DNA from: JAJPJE01 sp963848375 | GTDB lineage: Bacteria; Acidobacteriota; Terriglobia; Terriglobales; Acidobacteriaceae | DNA: 64,000 nt | NCBI GenBank assembly: GCA_963848375.1 | Contig: CAWKDK010000019.1 | Coordinates: forward strand, 149,732-213,731 | Direction of reading: 5' to 3' | Shown here: in pieces, positions 54,058 through 62,183 of the stretch | How positions within the stretch are numbered: the first letter of the stretch is position 1 | Layout of the letters: every line of letters starts with the position of its first letter | Position numbers and translations under genes: made by a program | Notes under the pieces: model-generated | The model's database searches: none | Told to the model about the DNA's origin: nothing | What the model saw: the letters and a program-made list of their open reading frames with translations, nothing else

Positions 54058-55485
54058 ATGAGCAATCCAAAGCACATTCACCTGATCGGAATTTGCGGAA
54101 CTGCAATGGCGTCTTTGGCCGGCATGCTGAAGGCACGCGGGTTCAGGGTGACAGGTTCGGACGCGGCGGCATACCCGCCGATGTCGGATTTCCTGGCGTC
54201 GCTAGGAATTCCTGTGGCGCAGCCGTTTTCCGAGAAGAACCTGGAACCACGGCCGGACCTGGTGATTGTGGGGAATGCGATGTCGCGCGGGAATGTGGAA
54301 CTGGAGTATGTGCTGGATCAACGAATTCCATTCCAATCGATGCCGCAGCTTTTGCATGACGAATTTCTGAAGCGGCGAGATGTGATTGTCGTAGCAGGAA
54401 CGCACGGGAAAACCACAACAACATCGATGCTGGCATGGATCTTCGAGAGTGCAGGACGAAAACCGGATTTCCTGGTAGGCGGGATTGCAGAAAATTTCGG
54501 TAGCAGCTTTGCGTTGGGTGGCGGCGAGAACTTCATCATCGAAGGCGACGAGTACGACACGGCGTTCTTCGATAAAGGCCCGAAGTTCCTGCACTACTTC
54601 CCGACATCAGTAATTCTGACGTCGGTGGAATTCGATCATGCGGATATTTATTCCGACCTTGCCGCGGTTAAGACGGCGTTCAAGCGATTGGTGAACCTGG
54701 TGCCGAGGAACGGACGAATCGTGGCGTGGGACGGAAGCGCGAACGTGGATGAGTGCCTGGCGAAGGCGTTCTGTCCAGTCGAGCGATACGGGTTCGGTGA
54801 GAATGCCAAGTGGCGCGCAGTTGAAGTGAAGTTTGAGTCGGAACGGACCAGTTGGAGCGTGCTGCGGGATGGCGCGCGTTGGGGCGAGTTCGAGTTCCCG
54901 CTGGCCGGCGAATACAACGTGCTGAATGCGACGGCGGCGGTGGCGATAGCAGCCGGTTATGGAGTCACTGCGGAGCAGAGTGCCGATGCGCTGCGAAGCT
55001 TCCAGAGCGTGAAACGAAGACTGGAAGTGTGTGCGGAGGTGGACGGAATCACAATCATCGATGACTTCGCGCATCATCCGACGGCGATTGTGCAGACGCT
55101 GAAGGCACTGCGAACGCGATATGCAGGACGACGGCTGTGGGCGATACTCGAACCGAGGTCGAATACGCTGCGGCGAAACGTATTTCAGCCGGAACTGGCG
55201 TGTGCCCTGGCGGTGGCAGATGAAGTAGTGATCGCGCAGATATTTAAAGCAGAGGCGATTCCGGAGAAAGAGCGGCTGGATCCGAACGCCGTCGTCGGGA
55301 TGCTGGCTAAAGTGAGCAAGCGAGCGCGCATTCTGGCCAATGCCGATGAGATTGTGGAGCAGGTTGCGCCCGAACTAAGATCGGGCGATGTGGTGGCTAT
55401 TCTTTCCAATGGCGGGTTCGGGGGCATCTATGAAAAACTTCCGCAGCGTATCGAATCCCTGCGCGAGGTGAAGACCCGAGTTTGA
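54058..55485 (+). CDS. mpl: UDP-N-acetylmuramate:L-Ala-gamma-D-Glu-meso-DAP ligase
   Basis: A 475-residue Mur-ligase-type enzyme for cell-wall recycling: it joins recovered tripeptide to UDP-MurNAc. It shows IGICGTAMASLAGMLKARGFRVTGSD (UDP-MurNAc binding), the P-loop VVAGTHGKTTTTSMLAW, EGDEYDTAFFDKGPKFLHY, FDHADIY, and the C-terminal DDFAHHPTAI. The GICGTAM form, with no GxGGxGMS, is that of Mpl rather than MurC. It begins two bases after the LD-carboxypeptidase stop and ends by overlapping the TTG start of the next gene. Confidence 0.95.
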   Translation: MSNPKHIHLIGICGTAMASLAGMLKARGFRVTGSDAAAYPPMSDFLASLGIPVAQPFSEKNLEPRPDLVIVGNAMSRGNVELEYVLDQRIPFQSMPQLLHDEFLKRRDVIVVAGTHGKTTTTSMLAWIFESAGRKPDFLVGGIAENFGSSFALGGGENFIIEGDEYDTAFFDKGPKFLHYFPTSVILTSVEFDHADIYSDLAAVKTAFKRLVNLVPRNGRIVAWDGSANVDECLAKAFCPVERYGFGENAKWRAVEVKFESERTSWSVLRDGARWGEFEFPLAGEYNVLNATAAVAIAAGYGVTAEQSADALRSFQSVKRRLEVCAEVDGITIIDDFAHHPTAIVQTLKALRTRYAGRRLWAILEPRSNTLRRNVFQPELACALAVADEVVIAQIFKAEAIPEKERLDPNAVVGMLAKVSKRARILANADEIVEQVAPELRSGDVVAILSNGGFGGIYEKLPQRIESLREVKTRV

Positions 55486-57348
55486 GAGCGACGTTCGCGA
55501 AAGCCGCGCTGTCCGCTGTTTTTCTGACCAATCTTGTATTTGCGCAAGCGCCGGCGGTACAAGCGGCGCCCGTCGCGCAGACTTGTCCAGCCTTCACTCA
55601 CGACGGCGCAGTCGGATCGGACGAGTGGAATTACCAGATTTCACTAACTGACCCGCAAGCACAGATGATCCATGTTCGCATCGACCTGGCACCGACGTCA
55701 CCCGATTTGCAAGTTCAGCTTCCGGTGTGGAATGCGGTGTATCAAGTGCGCGATTTCTCTCAATACATTCGGAATGTGAAGGCGGCAGATAAGAGCGGTG
55801 GAGAAGTGACGCCAGTTCCGATGGACAAGACCACGTGGAGCGTGCCGAACGCTTCGACGATTGAATACGATTTTCTGGCAGAGATGTCCGGTCCATTCGG
55901 CGCAGAACTGAATTCCGACCATGCATTCTTGAATTTGGCGATGCTGCTGATGTATCCGGTTGGTGCTCCGAAAGAAACGATGCGAGTGCAGTTTGGGAGT
56001 GTGCCGAAAGGTTGGCGCGTTTCGACACCACTTACGTCAGCGAGCCCGGATGCGGCGATTGCAAGTTATTGCGCCCAGAGTTATGACCGAATGGTCGACT
56101 CCCCAGTAGAGATCAGCGACTTCCACGAGAGCGATTTCGAGAGCAGCGGCGCGCATTTTCGCGTAATTGTGCATGCCGATCCGCAAAACTACTCGATGGA
56201 AGCCGTCGACCGGATGCTGGAGAAGATTGTTTCATCCGAGATCGCGTGGATGGCAGATCTGCCCTTTCAGCAGTACACATTTATCTATCACTTTCCGAAA
56301 GGGCGCGGCCGCGGTGGAATGGAGCACGCGTATGCAGCGGCCATTGAGGCCAATGCCCCAAATCTTTCGGGCGACACGACGCCACTGGCGGGGTTGAGCG
56401 CGCATGAGTTCTTTCATTTGTGGAATGTGAAGCGGATTCGTCCGCAAACGCTGGAGCCGATCGACTACACAAAAGAGAACTACACTCGAGCACTGTGGTT
56501 CAGTGAGGGTGTGACCAGTACGGTGGCGGAGTCGACGCTGTTTCGCGCGGGGATGCTGGACGAGAAGGACTTCCTTGCGGGATTAGCTGCGGAGATCCGC
56601 GAACTGGAGACTCGTCCGGCGCACCTCACGCAGAGCGCTGAGGCTTCAAGCCTGGAAGCCTGGCTGGAGAAGTATCCGGCGTATCGCGCGCCGGAGCGCA
56701 GCGTTTCTTACTACAACAAAGGTGAACTACTGGGCTCGATGCTGAACCTGGCGATCCTGGACGCAAGCGGAGGAACGAAGTCGTTGCGCGAACTGTTTCA
56801 GTGGATGAACGAGCACTACGCGAAACAGGGACGCTATTTTCCGGACTCCAGAAGGCGTGAGGGAAGCGGCAGAGGCGATCACCGGGAAGAGCTTTGCGGA
56901 TTTCTTCCAATCATACGTTTCTGGATTGAAAGAGATTCCGTACGACGAGTTCCTGAGCAGTGCGGGTTTGCGAGTGAAGACGAAGAAAATTACGGTGGCT
57001 GATCCGGGATTTACGGTGAGCGCGAATTTCAGCGGGACGGCGATTGTGGACTCAATCGAGCCGGGTAGTGATGCCCAGGTGATGGGAATTCGGGCGGGCG
57101 ACGTGATCCGAGAGATCAACGGCGAAACAGTCTCAAATTTCGTGGCGCAAATCGGAGTTCTAGAACCCGGAAGCAGCATGCGTTTGCGCATTGCGCGTGA
57201 GTCGGCTGTGCTGGATTTAACGGTGCGAATCGGTAGTAGAAATCTCGTGAATTATGAAATCGTGAACGCCGGTCACGTCACCGACGCGCAGCGGACAAGA
57301 CGCGTGGCCTGGATGCGCGCGGAAGCTGAGACACAAGCAGCCCACTAA
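55482..57348 (+). pseudogene. M61-family glycyl aminopeptidase with PDZ domain, frameshifted
   Basis: An exported metallopeptidase of about 622 residues when repaired. TTG start at 55482 overlaps the mpl stop; signal peptide to about residue 27; then the M61 N-terminal domain, the zinc motif LSAHEFFHLWNVKRIRP (about 305), the ligand Glu in WFSEGVTSTVAE, and a C-terminal PDZ domain (IDSIEPGSDAQVMGIRAGDVIREINGETV). After RYFPDS the frame is lost; removing one A near 56850 gives SEGVREAAEAITGKSFADFF, so only one extra base breaks it. It would trim N-terminal Gly/Ala from peptides, which fits the wall-recycling neighbours. Confidence 0.83.
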
Positions 57349-57349
57349 T

Positions 57350-58051
57350 ATGCGGAGCTTGCTCACACTTTTGTGGTGGATGGTCGCAGCGCCGGTGACG
57401 GCTCTTTGGGGATTCCCGTGGACACTGGTTACCGGCAAGATCGATGCGATGTACTGGACCGGACTCTGGGTCGCGCGCGTCGGCGTGCGAATTGCCGGTA
57501 TTCGCTGGACGTTGATCGGGCTGGATCGGTTGCCGATGAAGAGCAACTACATTTTCATGTCCAACCACGTTTCGAATATTGATCCGCCATTGCTGGTTCC
57601 ACTTCTGCCACGGCGAGTGACGGTGATGGTGAAGAAGGAATTATTCAAGCTGCCGATACTTGGTCCCGCGATGCGGATGGCGGACTTCATTCCGATCGAT
57701 CGCAGTAATCGGGAAGCGGCGATCGGCAGCGTACGCGAAGCGGCGAACGTCGTGAGAAAGGGGTTGGACTTGTTGGTATTTCCCGAGGGTACGCGCTCGC
57801 GCGATGGACGGTTGCTGCCGTTCAAGAAAGGGTCGTTCTATTTGGCGATGGACACCGGGGTTCCGATTGTTCCGGTTACGATTCTGGGGACGGAAGGGTT
57901 GCTGCCGAAGGGCTCAGTGCTGGCGCGTCCTGGGAAAGTAAGTATTGTATTTCACGGGCCAATCGATCCGAAGGAATATAGCGATCGAGACGAACTGATG
58001 GAAGCCGTGAGGGCAAGTGTGAAAAGCGCGCTACCAGAGGACAAGCGGTAG
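57350..58051 (+). CDS. plsC: 1-acyl-sn-glycerol-3-phosphate acyltransferase
   Basis: A 233-residue membrane-bound enzyme of phospholipid synthesis that acylates lysophosphatidate. It has an N-terminal hydrophobic segment (LLTLLWWMVAAPVTALWG), the catalytic HX4D motif in MSNHVSNIDPPLL, the substrate-binding FIPIDRSNREAA and the FPEGTRSRDGRLLPFKKGSF motif, and the ending VPIVPVTILGTEGLLPKG. One base separates its ATG from the M61 stop, so it is the last gene of the cluster. Confidence 0.94.
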   Translation: MRSLLTLLWWMVAAPVTALWGFPWTLVTGKIDAMYWTGLWVARVGVRIAGIRWTLIGLDRLPMKSNYIFMSNHVSNIDPPLLVPLLPRRVTVMVKKELFKLPILGPAMRMADFIPIDRSNREAAIGSVREAANVVRKGLDLLVFPEGTRSRDGRLLPFKKGSFYLAMDTGVPIVPVTILGTEGLLPKGSVLARPGKVSIVFHGPIDPKEYSDRDELMEAVRASVKSALPEDKR

Positions 58052-58067
58052 GGCTCAGGATGGTGTA

Positions 58068-58089
58068 GGCAGCCGGGGGGTCGGCTGCC
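58068..58089. repeat. GGCAGCC hairpin repeat, copy 3
   Basis: GGCAGCC (58068-58074) pairs with GGCTGCC (58083-58089); the loop is G-rich and the flank CCCACGT matches copy 1. It lies 17 bp after the plsC stop. Confidence 0.7.
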
Positions 58090-58216
58090 CCACGTATTTT
58101 GCTGTCTTAGTGATAAAGCTACGGATTCTAGCGTTCTAATTACCTTGGTTACGTTCCAGAACCCTGAAAGTGTGATATCTACTGCCGGACAAGCTCCCTT
58201 TATGCGGGAGGAGCAT

Positions 58217-58576
58217 ATGGCATGGGACGGAGAAGAACGACGTAGTTCTCAGCGTGCGCGGTGCACGTTGCCAATTGAGCTGCGCACCGAGGGCGGAGCA
58301 TTTCCGGCGCAAGCGGAGACCAGTGACGTTGGTCTGACCGGCTGCTATGTGACCACGATGTTTCCTTTGCCGATTGGTACGAAACTGAATGGTGCATTAT
58401 CGATTGGATCGCGCAGAATTGCCGTGAAGTGCGAGGTCATCACCATGGACCCCAGTCTCGGGAACGGCATTAAGTTCGCGGAAATGTCGGAAGACGATAA
58501 GGCTGAGTTGAAGACCTATCTGGAGAACAGCGCTTCGCCTGAGTCGGATTCAGATTCCGGATACATCATTCGGTAG
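58217..58576 (+). CDS. PilZ-domain protein
   Basis: About 119 residues. After EERRSSQRARCTLPIELRT, which has the RxxxR-type motif of c-di-GMP binders (RRSSQR, RSSQRARC), the barrel shows AQAETSDVGLTGCYVTTMFPLPIGTKL with a D/N-x-S/G-like element, and KCEVITMDPSLGNGIKFAEMSEDDK. I take ATG 58217 as start because GGAGG stands just before it; an ATG at 58202 is possible. It is convergent with the REC-PAS gene. Confidence 0.8.
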   Translation: MAWDGEERRSSQRARCTLPIELRTEGGAFPAQAETSDVGLTGCYVTTMFPLPIGTKLNGALSIGSRRIAVKCEVITMDPSLGNGIKFAEMSEDDKAELKTYLENSASPESDSDSGYIIR

Positions 58577-58582
58577 CCGAAA

Positions 58583-59377
58583 TCACAAACCTTTCTTTTC
58601 GATCATGCGGGCGGTAAGGGCGACGCCATCGCGTCCGTCGTGAAGTTTCAGGGAAAACACCAGCACATTCCACTGCCAGCGCGAACTGCGCGTGGGTAAC
58701 TGCGGAAGCCCGCGGAATCCGCGGTCGATGTAGGTTTCGTGAGTATCGGCAACAGTGCGAATCACTTCTTTCCAGCCATCGCCGAGTTCGGGGAACTGCT
58801 CGAACATATTCTTGCCGACAAACCATGTACGCTTGCGCTCGAAAAATGACGCGAAGTAATCGTTGACGTATTCGAAGTTACCTTCTCGGTCGAGGATTTC
58901 GAAGACAACGTCTTCACCCATCGAGAGGCTGATGCGACTGTAATAGAAGTCACGAGCGTCGACGACAACAGGTTTGCCGCGTCGCTTAGCCTCGAAAGTA
59001 TGGAGCGCGGTGAGCAGATCGTTGACGGAACTGTAGCCCTTCAGCAGATGGATGTCGGCGATTCCGCCGAAACGGCGTTCTAGGGTCGCGGACATGATAA
59101 TGATGGGAACTTCGGGGCGCTTCTTACGCAGCGTATCGGCGACTTCGGTACCGAACTGGCCGGCGCCGAGGTGATAGTCGAGCACGGCGATATCGATGTC
59201 CTGCAACTTGGCTGCGGCGTCTTCGATGCGTGAGGTGGAGACGACTTCGTATCCGTTCTGACGAAGAATGGTGGAGCGAAGAAGAAGGTTATCTTCAAGA
59301 TCGTCGAGCAAGAGGACACGAATGGGCTTGCGTTCGTCCTGCTTTTTACCTTCTCCGATTTGGCGAATGTCGGCCAC
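58583..59377 (-). CDS. Response regulator with PAS domain
   Basis: A 264-residue protein with an N-terminal receiver (VLLLDDLEDNLLLRSTILRQ, the phospho-acceptor Asp in AVLDYHLGAGQFG, near 69, and SATLERRFGGIADIHLLKGYSS) and a C-terminal PAS domain (MGEDVVFEILDREGNFEYVNDYFASFFERKRTWFVGKNMFEQFPEL). No DNA-binding or enzymatic output follows. The Lys near HLLKGY would be the usual receiver lysine. It is isolated: no kinase gene is adjacent. The ATG start at 59377 is plausible. Confidence 0.8.
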   Translation of the reverse strand: MADIRQIGEGKKQDERKPIRVLLLDDLEDNLLLRSTILRQNGYEVVSTSRIEDAAAKLQDIDIAVLDYHLGAGQFGTEVADTLRKKRPEVPIIIMSATLERRFGGIADIHLLKGYSSVNDLLTALHTFEAKRRGKPVVVDARDFYYSRISLSMGEDVVFEILDREGNFEYVNDYFASFFERKRTWFVGKNMFEQFPELGDGWKEVIRTVADTHETYIDRGFRGLPQLPTRSSRWQWNVLVFSLKLHDGRDGVALTARMIEKKGL

Positions 59378-59455
59378 GAAACCGTTTCTCAGTACGTCAG
59401 TATTTCAGTACATCAGTAAAAACAAAGCCATCGGCTGTCAGCCTTCAGTCAAGGC

Positions 59456-60466
59456 CTAGTGTGCTGACTTTTCTTTCGTGCCCAGGGCGCGAATCGTTTT
59501 TGCGAGTTCGGGCAATTTATTGAACACAGCCACGGCTCGCAGCCATTGGCGATTCTCGATCGCGGGATAGCCGCTGACCACGGTTCCTGGCTCTACGTCA
59601 TTAGGGATGCCACTTTGGGCGGTTGCGATAGCGCCATCCCCAATTTTGCAATGACCCGCGACGCCAACCTGTCCGGCGAGAATCACTTTATTACCGACTT
59701 CGGTAGATCCCGCGAGGCCGACCTGAGCGCAGAGCAGCGTATCTTCGCCAACTTTGCAGCCGTGACCAACCTGGACAAGATTATCCACCTTTGTGCCCGG
59801 GCCGATACGCGTTTCGCCAATGCTGGCGCGGTCAATGCAAGCGTTTGCCTGGACCTCGACCCGGTCGCCGAGGATTGCGGGGCCGGACTGGACAATCTTC
59901 TGCCAGTGGTTGTTTTCATCTTTGGCGAAGCCGAAGCCGTCGGCTCCGACGATCACGCCGTTCTGCAAGACGACATCGTCACCGAGTTGGCAGTATTCCC
60001 GAACCACAGCGTGGGCATGGGCGAAAAAGTTGTTACCGATGCGGGCGCCACGATAGATGACGACGTGCGGCAGAATGACGCAATCGTCACCAATGACTAC
60101 ACCTTCGTCGATGACCACGTATGCGCCAACGGAGGCATTCGCGCCAACTCGCGCCGATGCATGAATCTGTGCTGTGGGATGAATGCCGGGTTGGTATTTT
60201 GGCGGCTCATAGAAAAGTGCGAGGGCGCGAGCAAAGGTCAAGTACGGGTTCGAACTGCGCAAGGTCGCCAGGGGAGCCGGCGGGAAATCCTCAGAAACGA
60301 TGACCGCGGATGCTTTGGTTGTCTTCACCGCGGAAGCATATTTTGGGTTGGCGATAAAGGTGATATGCCCGGGCCCAGCTTCTTCGATACCGGCGACTCC
60401 GGTGATCTCGGCATCATCGCCATCGAGACGCACATTGAGTTGAGACGCAATTCGAGAGAGTTTCAT
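59456..60466 (-). CDS. lpxD: UDP-3-O-(3-hydroxyacyl)glucosamine N-acyltransferase
   Basis: A 336-residue left-handed beta-helix enzyme that N-acylates UDP-3-O-acyl-glucosamine in lipid A synthesis. Residues 1-100 are the LpxD N-terminal domain (LSRIASQLNVRLDGDDAEITGVAGIEEAGPGHITFIANPKYA), and hexapeptide repeats follow, with the catalytic His in FFAHAHAVVREYC and CKVGEDTLLCAQVGLAGSTEVGNKVILAGQVGVAGHCKIGDGAIATAQSGI. The start is ATG 60466. It stands alone, not in an lpxA-fabZ cluster. Its presence supports an outer membrane with lipopolysaccharide. Confidence 0.95.
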   Translation of the reverse strand: MKLSRIASQLNVRLDGDDAEITGVAGIEEAGPGHITFIANPKYASAVKTTKASAVIVSEDFPPAPLATLRSSNPYLTFARALALFYEPPKYQPGIHPTAQIHASARVGANASVGAYVVIDEGVVIGDDCVILPHVVIYRGARIGNNFFAHAHAVVREYCQLGDDVVLQNGVIVGADGFGFAKDENNHWQKIVQSGPAILGDRVEVQANACIDRASIGETRIGPGTKVDNLVQVGHGCKVGEDTLLCAQVGLAGSTEVGNKVILAGQVGVAGHCKIGDGAIATAQSGIPNDVEPGTVVSGYPAIENRQWLRAVAVFNKLPELAKTIRALGTKEKSAH

Positions 60467-60671
60467 GGCAAATGCGTGTCCGCTTGATAAAAGCTTGGAG
60501 GCGCAAAAGAGATTCTACTAGAGCGGATTCGATCGTTCCGCATTGAAGGGATCTTTCGATCTTCGAGTCCGTTTCGCCTTGTTATCCCAAACATTTGGCG
60601 GATAAGAGACATCCGGTCTGGAGGTGAAAGGGATTCGAACGGAAACGTAGTCAGGAGCAAGTCGATGCGTC

Positions 60672-61343
60672 GTGTTTGTCTTGGTGTGTGTGGTTTTACT
60701 GATGTCAATCTCAGCATTCGCGCAGCAGGACTATGTTGGCCGTTTCAGTGCGTTTGGCGGCTATTCGTTCCTGGATTCGCCGAAACTCAATTTGTTTGAA
60801 AACGGCTTTGATGGGACGTTTGGCGTCAACATCAAGCGGTGGATTGCGTTTGGTTTTGACTTCAGCATATTCACTGGAGGTTCGTCGCTCGTGCCCAGTG
60901 ATTTGAACGCTTCGGCGCAGCAACAATTGGCGCCGGTCCTGGTGTTGCTGCCTCCGGGAGCCACCATCAGCGTCCCTTTCGACGCGAAAACATCTACTTA
61001 TGCGATTGGGCCGCAGATCAACATTCGCAAGCTGAAGAAGGTGACATTCCTGGTGCGACCAGCGCTGGGAGCGCTACACGAGGATGTTACGGCGAAACCG
61101 ACGGATCCGCTGACTGGAGCGATTGTCGCCGGGCTACTCGGACCCACAGGGAAAACCAGCAGCACAGCAACATTCTACGGATTTGGCGGAGGAGCGGACT
61201 TTTTCCCCAAGAAACACGTGGGGCTTCGCGTTACGGCAGACTTCGTGCACTTTGCGATCTTCCAGAGTTTTTTGAACGGAGGACGTAACGCGGTACGATT
61301 CTCGATTGGACCGACATTCCAGTTTGGCGGAAATGTGCCGTAA
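60672..61343 (+). CDS. Outer-membrane beta-barrel protein, start region odd
   Basis: A 223-residue barrel: signal peptide (VLLMSISAFAQQ), then strands FSAFGGYSFLDSPKLN, RWIAFGFDFSIFTGG, TYAIGPQINIRKLKKVTFLVRPALGAL and FYGFGGGADFFPKKHVGLRVTADFVHFAIFQ. The frame begins with GTG at 60672 but the best ribosome binding site (AGGAG, seven bases before) belongs to an ATG at 60665 in another frame, which reads MRRV. This suggests a small indel in the first codons, or a weak GTG start. Function not readable. Confidence 0.72.
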   Translation: MFVLVCVVLLMSISAFAQQDYVGRFSAFGGYSFLDSPKLNLFENGFDGTFGVNIKRWIAFGFDFSIFTGGSSLVPSDLNASAQQQLAPVLVLLPPGATISVPFDAKTSTYAIGPQINIRKLKKVTFLVRPALGALHEDVTAKPTDPLTGAIVAGLLGPTGKTSSTATFYGFGGGADFFPKKHVGLRVTADFVHFAIFQSFLNGGRNAVRFSIGPTFQFGGNVP

Positions 61344-61374
61344 CTTTGCGCAGCCGAGGTCGGGTTGCGCAAAG
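61344..61374. repeat. Hairpin with relic of the GGGCAGCC repeat
   Basis: CTTTGCGCA (61344-61352) pairs with TGCGCAAAG (61366-61374); the inner bases GCCGAGGTCGG match the core of the other copies. It lies between two convergent genes, beginning one base after the barrel gene stop and ending 7 bp before the next gene. Confidence 0.6.
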
Positions 61375-61380
61375 AGAGGT

Positions 61381-61875
61381 TTACTCGCTGAACATGGGTA
61401 CTTGGCGCGAATCGGGCGGAAGACCTGTAGGCTTGCGGCGGCGCGCGCCGGGAGCACCGATCACCGCGAGCACGCATAGGTCGCTCAGGGCACTTTTCGG
61501 TACAAAAATCCGTTGCGTGTTGGAACGCGCATCAGGCGGATTCACGAAGTAGCCTTCGGGAAGTATCTGAGTCAGATCGTTGGGCATCATGCCTTCGAGA
61601 ACATCGTTATCCCGAAATTGAAGACGTACCCACAGGCCTTCCGTACGGGGGCGCGTTGTAAACGTCTTGCGGATCAGATCTTCCGTGTCTCCGAAATCGC
61701 GAACAAAATAGACGCCCTTCACTTCTTTCAAGTCGACGGTGACGAGTTTGCCCGCCAGATTCAAGATTTCGAGTTTGCCGTCCACGAGGAAAGTTGCGGC
61801 TACGTGACCCTGCATGGAGTCACGGTCGAGTTTGCGAATGATGACCTTCTTATGAGTGGAGGGCATGGCGTGCAT
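61381..61875 (-). CDS. Conserved hypothetical protein with FVRDF element
   Basis: About 164 residues, soluble, no membrane segments. The core reads KKVIIRKLDRDSMQGHVAATFLVDGKLEILNLAGKLVTVDLKEVKGVYFVRDFGDTEDLIRKTF; this strand pattern with KGVYFVRDF I recall from Acidobacteria proteins of the DUF6982 kind. Then a second part, LWVRLQFRDNDVLEGMMPNDL and LPEGYFVNPPDARSNTQRIFVPKSAL, is a beta-rich extension. Start at ATG 61875 (MHAMPSTHKK); 61866 and 61932 are possible. Function unknown. Confidence 0.65.
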   Translation of the reverse strand: MHAMPSTHKKVIIRKLDRDSMQGHVAATFLVDGKLEILNLAGKLVTVDLKEVKGVYFVRDFGDTEDLIRKTFTTRPRTEGLWVRLQFRDNDVLEGMMPNDLTQILPEGYFVNPPDARSNTQRIFVPKSALSDLCVLAVIGAPGARRRKPTGLPPDSRQVPMFSE

Positions 61876-62183
61876 CCCGATTGTGCCACTTTTTCTGTTC
61901 CAATAGCGGACCGCGGAACGAAACGTAGCCAAAATGTGAACAGATATGCTATGTTTTGTGGTTCATCAGCTTCGGATTGTCTGTAAGTCGCACCAATTGA
62001 GTCACTTAGAAGCCAGATTCGATTTGCCCACAACGGGCACAGGCAAAGCGAAGCTCTGTTTTCGCTCGGTATCTTGCTGACAGTTGCAGTGTAACCGATA
62101 GAAAACAGAAGACATAGTTGTTTCTTCGGGTTCTCGGATAGCGCCTATGGTGCGGGCCTGCGAGGACAGTAAGCGGGAGGAAA

